This document shows positions 6,901-8,919 of a DNA stretch of 8,919 nt, piece by piece (position 1 is the stretch's first letter; each line of letters opens with the position of its first letter). The notes below the pieces were generated by a model. That model searched no databases. It was not told the DNA's origin and saw only the letters and a program-made list of their open reading frames with translations. Both the position numbers and the translations under genes were made by a program. Source of the stretch: Chloroflexota bacterium (GTDB lineage: Bacteria > Chloroflexota > Anaerolineae > Anaerolineales > UBA4823); assembly GCA_021849525.1 (NCBI GenBank), contig JAJZSS010000040.1:1-8919 (forward strand), in the 5' to 3' direction.

Positions 6901-8919
6901 CAGGCGCATACTTTCTGGCGCAAGCGCCAGCTGATGGTTGATCTGGTAGTATTTGACAAACAAGGCACCAGCTATAACCAGGAGCTCAGCTCGCAGTTTT
7001 ACCGCCTGGTCGCGAGCACAGAAAGCGAAGGATGGCTAAATCGCCGCGGGGGCATCTTCTTGCTCCATGCTGACCACATGGGAGAATCGGACCGGGTGCT
7101 CCTGGAAACCGCAGCGCGGGTGGTATTAGACGGCGCCCGCGGTACTCTTTCTGATCATCTGCTGCGTACACCAGCGCTTGAGCATAAACCATCTCGACTG
7201 CCTCCCTTCTCACCAACCTTGCCCGGGGGCATAGACCCACAACCAACGGAGCCCCTGTCCCGTCCGCAGGGCCTGTTGTATGATAACGGCCTGGGTGGAT
7301 TCAGCCCGGATGGGGGCGAGTATTGCACCTATCTTTCGCCGGGTCAGGTAACACCCGCTCCCTGGGTAAATGTCATCGCTAATTCACACTTCGGCTTCCT
7401 GACATCCGAGTCCGGATTGGGCGCTACCTGGGCTGAAAACAGCGGGGAAAATCGATTGAGTCCCTGGGGAAACGATCCGGTCTCGAACGAACCGCATGAG
7501 GTGCTGTATTTACGAGATGAAGAAACAGCGATTGTCTGGTCCCCCACTCCCCAACCTGCCTCTGCCCCGGCTCCCTATCTTACACGCCATGGCGCCGGAT
7601 ACACGATCTTCGAACACCACAGTCACGGATTAAGGCAGCAGCTCAGGGTGTTCAGTCCACCGGATGCCCCATTGAAAATCCTGCAGCTCCGTTTGGAAAA
7701 TACCTGGGACCAGGCAAGACGCATTACTGCCACCTATTATGTTGAATGGGTTTTAGGAGTAAACCGTGAAAATTCTCAACAATACCTGATCCCAGAATTT
7801 AATAGCGAGCCTCAGGCTTTGCTGGTCCGTAACCCATACAATACCGAGTTCTCAAAAAATGTGGCCTTTGTTTCTGCCAGCAATCCGCTCCATGGCCTGA
7901 CCGCCGACCGCACGGAATTCCTGGGCCGCATGGGAAGCATGGAAGAACCCGCCGCCCTTAAGCGAATCGGATTGACGGGGTTAGTGGAGGCAGGACTGGA
8001 CCCCTGCGCAGCCCTGCAGCTCCATATTGACATCCAACCAGGAGCAATGGAACAAGTCTTCTTTGTTCTGGGTGAGGCCGCGGACCGGGATACAGCTCTG
8101 GCGTTCGTTCGCCAGTACCAGGACATCCGCCAGGTAGAGGCCGCCTGGGAGGGGAATAACCGGTTTTGGAATGATCTCCTGGGTGGGGTGCAGGTCCACA
8201 CCCCCGAGCCCGCCTTTGACCTGCTGCTCAATCGCTGGCTGCTCTATCAGACCCTGGTTTGCCGCATCTGGGGTCGGACCGCCTACTACCAATCCAGCGG
8301 AGCTTATGGGTATCGCGACCAGCTTCAGGATGTACTGGCGTTGCTCTATGTCGCTCCCCAGGAAGCCCGCGCCCATATCTTACGCGCCGCAGGGCATCAA
8401 TTCGAAGCAGGGGATGTTCTTCATTGGTGGCACCCACCATCCGGGCGCGGTGTGCGCACCCGGATCAGCGACGATCTACTGTGGCTGCCTTATGTAACTG
8501 CCGAATACATCCGCCTCACCGGTGAATATGCAGTTTTAAGCGAGAAGATACCCTTCCGCCATGGACCTGTGTTGGAACCCGGGCAGCATGAGAATTATGG
8601 GCTATACCCTGAAACCAGCACAACTTATAGTTTATTTGAGCACTGCCGGCGGGCGCTGCAAAAAGGAATGACCTCCGGCATACACAACCTGCCTTTGATG
8701 GGCGGCGGGGACTGGAATGATGGGATGAACCGGGTAGGAATTGAGGGCCGCGGTGAAAGCACGTGGCTGGGCTGGTTTCTATACAGCACCCTAAACCGTT
8801 TTGCCGAATTGTGCGAACACCGGGGTTACGAGGAGGTCGCTACAGGGTATCGCCAGCGCGCCTCCGACCTGGCTCAGGCCATTGAGCGCAGCACCTGGGA
8901 CGGCAACTGGTACCTGCGG
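934..8919 (+). CDS. ndvB: Cyclic beta-1,2-glucan synthase (NdvB/ChvB type), 3' end missing
   Basis: One uninterrupted frame of 2,662 codons runs off the right edge. The protein is a membrane-bound enzyme that polymerises glucose from UDP-glucose into beta-1,2-glucan, cyclises it and controls its length. Module order by residue: N-terminal helical region (about 1-365, with T-P-A-A-E-W at 93-98 and M-G-E-L-W-A-L-P at 170-177); membrane segments near 373-397 and 404-427; GT84 transferase (about 445-780); further membrane segments between 792 and 957; glycoamylase-like cyclisation domain (about 970-1600); degenerate GH94-like repeat (about 1630-2105); catalytic GH94 module (2110 onward). The start is GTG at 934, placed by an AGGAGG ten bases upstream; ATG 955 would shorten the protein by seven residues. 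Family members are usually about 2,800-2,900 aa, so roughly 150-250 residues are missing. Every key motif checked is present, so it is probably active. The gene symbol rests on domain architecture; the organism may use another name (chvB, cgs). It probably sits in an operon with the USP gene three bases upstream. Confidence 0.95.
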   Translation, partial: MLEQAPIMPTETNADTQPENLPPTLEAQGRQLAEDHLRSAQNAPEQSPRSSGLSSRLRSTFDLLTARLPSYTKIFKEAASRLQAQTSQAGQLTPAAEWFLDNHHVASQAVREVQQDLPPKYERQLPRLPDGQPRIYELSSKIIQTENALLNLEHIERFVRAYQDVLPLSMGELWALPTVLRLGILDCLSAAIARVTDIKVESIGKIIPAANSLGQLVNDTTMVENSIRSLRILATHDWKRFFETLSLVEATLRQDPARIYPGMDFETRDRYRKAVEEISTFGLTDELAVAQTVVSLARIEMDHHPPEQGSPGQDGGNYLTGLQAGWDGFLSQPGAHIGHYLLGQGRPTLERSTGYIPQGWPRWERLARSHPTLLYLGSIALLTLGLLIVPLAFASIFGGLATELPLVFVLALIPALTIAIELVNWVFTQVFKPQGLPSMDFSRGLPEDCVTLVVIPAMLSGMDAVDSLVAQLEQHYLRNLDSGLFFALVTDFLDSSTENEPGDTELVDQARQAVRALNDKYPQIGSDGLPVRRFAFFHRKRQWNPAEGVWMGWERKRGKLHELNRLILASQAVPPGGDLPDISSSFPFYEGELSLLQHARYIITLDADTILPRDAAQELIAVLAHPLNRARLKPSKTGKCDAVVASGYTILQPRTDINPLSSTGSYFARIFSGDTGLDLYTRAVSDVYQDLFGEGSYVGKGAYEVKSFERSLEGCIPENSLLSHDLLEGIHGRTALVTGTVLVEDVPSNLLVHSRRQHRWTRGDWQLLPWLFSQRLSVISRWKILDNLRRSLVPPALVLFFLAGWLVLPGYPGFWTVIGSLVLAVPVATGIFGLFRRRMSGEPVRQSEASLQNSFLRWLLALTFLPYEAYTVTDAIVKTLVRLGITRRGLLRWTTSDQVARRLGDQGALAIWLQMAVSPILAISAAVSIALLRPDALPWAAPLLTAWLLAPAIAVWISRPLQRKEEKLDSSQKRELRRLARRTWLFFEQFIGPEDQWLPPDHFQEAPLGIVAHRTSPTNIGLALLSALGAYDLGYLEPLTLSTRLISSLNTLEKLERYRGHFINWYDTRSLDPLHPRYVSTVDSGNLAACLIALRQGCLEVPTRPVLRWESFEGLIDAIDLLDAIFQELDTPSLRQAIQKLRKTLSLLVQAILSVKEEPAKWVGLLTDLGSRGTGQISPLSWSELDRLIVELVENNPTELEPEVLRRLRYYNRAARQQLNSIQRCIESILPWTAYFQNIPAPFQDQELPPGIGEAWHALKTAFPEQLSLVEIPAAIQTALLALEKLKASVNILDAVDREDALRWVQGLRDTLDNDGIRAEQLVNEFEDLAQRSDALFQMMDFSFLFDPQRQVFHIGYNVTSSSLDLNYYDLLASEARLASLIAIAKGEVPQSHWLYLSRPFTHIDGRQALISWSATMFEYLMPRLVVSALPGTLLGQTLEVVSDRQIEYGREKKTPWGISESGYYRFDSNQFYQYRAFGVPGLGYKRGAADDLVITPYASLLALPLRPGAVLQNIEHLKKEGMLGMYGFYEAADYTPARLAEGQEKAIVQSYMAHHQGMIMLSLVNYLHEDAIVRRFQNDPRIQSVELLLLEQIPRDAPDERLNPEAAPALRVIRPRLLASPWKVAPQAPQPRAQFLSNGHYRILITAAGGGYSAWEDIDLTRWRSDTTLDNWGTWIYLQDQESGAIWSSTLQPTLVAGDEEDVLFSGHSAEFHRRYGSLAQVTEVFVAPDDDCEIRLVTLTNHGDLPRRLRLTSYGELVLAPQIDDARHPAFNKLFIESERLPRGNGLMFHRRPRSGSEPGIYVAHALVTSSGEATVVRPRLETDRGRFLGRGRTTRNPAALEGGSRPGIGPSLDPIFSISQVIYLPAHGSLQLAFLTAAARSAEGSRAIIDRYSSLGAVQAALEQARVLAEVDMNDLEVTTSQLKDFQTLLSLLVFPSAALRASPEQLSTNQKSQTGLWPFAISGDYPILLAEIGNEDDLRLVKELLQAHTFWRKRQLMVDLVVFDKQGTSYNQELSSQFYRLVASTESEGWLNRRGGIFLLHADHMGESDRVLLETAARVVLDGARGTLSDHLLRTPALEHKPSRLPPFSPTLPGGIDPQPTEPLSRPQGLLYDNGLGGFSPDGGEYCTYLSPGQVTPAPWVNVIANSHFGFLTSESGLGATWAENSGENRLSPWGNDPVSNEPHEVLYLRDEETAIVWSPTPQPASAPAPYLTRHGAGYTIFEHHSHGLRQQLRVFSPPDAPLKILQLRLENTWDQARRITATYYVEWVLGVNRENSQQYLIPEFNSEPQALLVRNPYNTEFSKNVAFVSASNPLHGLTADRTEFLGRMGSMEEPAALKRIGLTGLVEAGLDPCAALQLHIDIQPGAMEQVFFVLGEAADRDTALAFVRQYQDIRQVEAAWEGNNRFWNDLLGGVQVHTPEPAFDLLLNRWLLYQTLVCRIWGRTAYYQSSGAYGYRDQLQDVLALLYVAPQEARAHILRAAGHQFEAGDVLHWWHPPSGRGVRTRISDDLLWLPYVTAEYIRLTGEYAVLSEKIPFRHGPVLEPGQHENYGLYPETSTTYSLFEHCRRALQKGMTSGIHNLPLMGGGDWNDGMNRVGIEGRGESTWLGWFLYSTLNRFAELCEHRGYEEVATGYRQRASDLAQAIERSTWDGNWYLR
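2050..2214 (+). other. First membrane-segment pair of the glucan synthase
   Basis: Two hydrophobic stretches, residues about 373-397 and 404-427, are separated by a short loop with Thr-Glu at 402-403. A basic stretch (residues about 359-369, with W-P-R-W and two further Arg) precedes the first, which by the positive-inside rule suggests that the N-terminal region is cytosolic. Both ends of the pair would then be cytosolic, which puts the following GT84 domain on the UDP-glucose side of the membrane. Boundaries were estimated by eye from hydrophobicity. Confidence 0.75.
2266..3273 (+). other. GT84 glycosyltransferase domain (chain elongation)
   Basis: This domain transfers glucose from UDP-glucose to the growing beta-1,2-glucan. 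It has the layout of a processive GT-A transferase. The first strand is V-T-L-V-V-I-P (450-456). The family stretch W-M-G-W-E-R-K-R-G-K-L runs from about 550. The metal and nucleotide-binding DxD is at D606-A-D608. F-G-E-G-S-Y-V-G-K-G follows at 692-701. S-H-D-L-L-E-G at 723-729 holds the likely general base Asp725, and R-Q-H-R-W at 756-760 is the R-x-x-R-W acceptor and product motif, followed by T-R-G-D-W. No key residue is missing. Residue roles are assigned by analogy with cellulose-synthase-like enzymes. Confidence 0.9.
3307..3804 (+). other. Second membrane-segment cluster of the glucan synthase
   Basis: Hydrophobic stretches occur near residues 792-809, 815-835, 912-931 and 938-957, with a less certain, more amphipathic one at about 855-877 (L-P-Y-E-A-Y at 865-870). 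The loop R-R-R-M near 836-839 is strongly basic, which suggests a cytosolic face. By family knowledge this cluster surrounds the glucan exit path next to GT84. The exact number of segments (four or five) cannot be settled by eye. Confidence 0.65.
3841..5733 (+). other. Glycoamylase-like cyclisation domain (GH189 type)
   Basis: In this family the domain forms the ring by anomer-retaining transglycosylation on beta-1,2-glucan. It starts with R-R-T-W-L-F-F-E and G-P-E-D (992-995), then H-R-T-S-P-T-N-I-G from 1013 and N-W-Y-D-T-R (1064-1069) with S-T-V-D-S-G-N-L-A (1080-1088). A less conserved, largely helical stretch spans about 1090-1330. The signature core follows: Y-D-L-L-A-S-E-A-R-L (1369-1378), S-W-S-A-T-M-F-E-Y-L-M-P (1412-1423), T-P-W-G-I-S-E-S (1455-1462), F-G-V-P-G-L-G-Y-K-R-G, Y-G-F-Y-E-A-A-D-Y-T-P and M-A-H-H-Q-G-M. 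Glu1375 and Glu1461 are my candidates for the two catalytic carboxylates, since both lie in invariant motifs; Glu1419 is the alternative. The domain ends with I-P-R-D-A-P near 1594-1599. Confidence 0.85.
5821..7248 (+). other. Degenerate GH94-like repeat (beta-sandwich plus helical region)
   Basis: Residues about 1630-1900 form the first beta-sandwich, of the kind found at the N-terminus of GH94 phosphorylases: N-G-H-Y-R-I at 1639-1644, G-G-G-Y-S-A-W at 1650-1656, and later E-T-D-R-G-R-F-L-G-R-G-R and L-D-P-I-F-S. A helical part follows with T-G-L-W-P-F-A-I-S-G-D (1958-1968). It resembles the start of a phosphorylase barrel but lacks the D-W-N-D catalytic motif. This duplicated, non-catalytic half is a known trait of the family and probably serves structure or substrate handling; the latter is inference. 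Confidence 0.75.
7261..8919 (+). other. Catalytic GH94 phosphorylase module, C-terminus beyond window
   Basis: This module controls chain length through phosphate-dependent cleavage of linear beta-1,2-glucan. The second beta-sandwich begins with N-G-L-G-G-F-S-P-D-G-G-E-Y (from 2118) and includes R-H-G-A-G-Y-T-I-F-E-H (from 2218). The helical barrel follows: Q-S-S-G-A-Y-G-Y-R-D-Q-L-Q-D (2453-2466), H-W-W-H-P-P-S-G-R-G-V-R-T-R (2497-2510), D-D-L-L-W-L-P-Y (2513-2520), and G-G-G-D-W-N-D-G-M-N (2590-2599), in which Asp2596 is the expected general acid. W-L-G-W-F follows at 2611-2615. The visible sequence stops in W-D-G-N-W-Y-L-R, so the later part of the barrel, including family residues that help bind phosphate, is outside the window. 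Confidence 0.88.

Noticed and set aside
7812..8376. Two overlapping minus-strand frames of 131 and 139 codons.
   Set aside because: They are antisense to the GH94 catalytic module, contain no recognisable domain, and overlap each other, as shadows of one coding strand do.
1..8919. CRISPR arrays, tRNA or rRNA genes, insertion sequences and intrinsic terminators.
   Set aside because: I saw no regularly spaced repeats, cloverleaf or rRNA-like stretch, transposase motif, or GC hairpin followed by a T run. The sequence is coding apart from three bases.

Overview
The window is almost entirely coding, on the plus strand, and holds two genes that are both cut by its edges. Positions 1-930 are the 3' part of a tandem-domain universal stress protein (USP) gene. 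Positions 934-8919 are the first 2,662 codons of a giant cyclic beta-1,2-glucan synthase gene of the NdvB/ChvB type, whose 3' end lies beyond the right edge. Only three bases separate the two genes, and the ribosome binding site of the second lies inside the last codons of the first. They almost certainly share a transcript.

The synthase reads without a stop or frameshift from position 934 to the last base. Its modules follow the usual family order: an N-terminal cytosolic helical region, two membrane segments, a GT84 glycosyltransferase with DxD and R-x-x-R-W motifs, four or five more membrane segments, a glycoamylase-like cyclisation domain (the type now classed as GH189), a degenerate GH94-like repeat, and a second GH94 module carrying the G-D-W-N-D-G motif. 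By family knowledge, GT84 extends a beta-1,2-glucan chain from UDP-glucose, the GH189-type domain closes it into a ring by transglycosylation, and GH94 trims chains by phosphorolysis and so sets ring size. The visible part lacks roughly the last 150-250 residues expected for the family (usually about 2,800-2,900 aa).

The organism cannot be named from this sequence. The base composition is moderately GC-rich (mid-50s percent by eye), CTG and GCC-type codons are favoured, and the USP is of the two-domain kind common in environmental bacteria. My best guess is a member of Chloroflexota (Anaerolineae-like), but a proteobacterial or other origin is not excluded. There is no RNA gene, mobile element, CRISPR array, terminator or intergenic stretch longer than three bases. 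I found no convincing undescribed system. The points most worth a second look are the tight pairing of the USP with the glucan synthase, the unequal nucleotide-binding motifs of the two USP domains, and a strong excess of CCWGG together with a near absence of CTAG.
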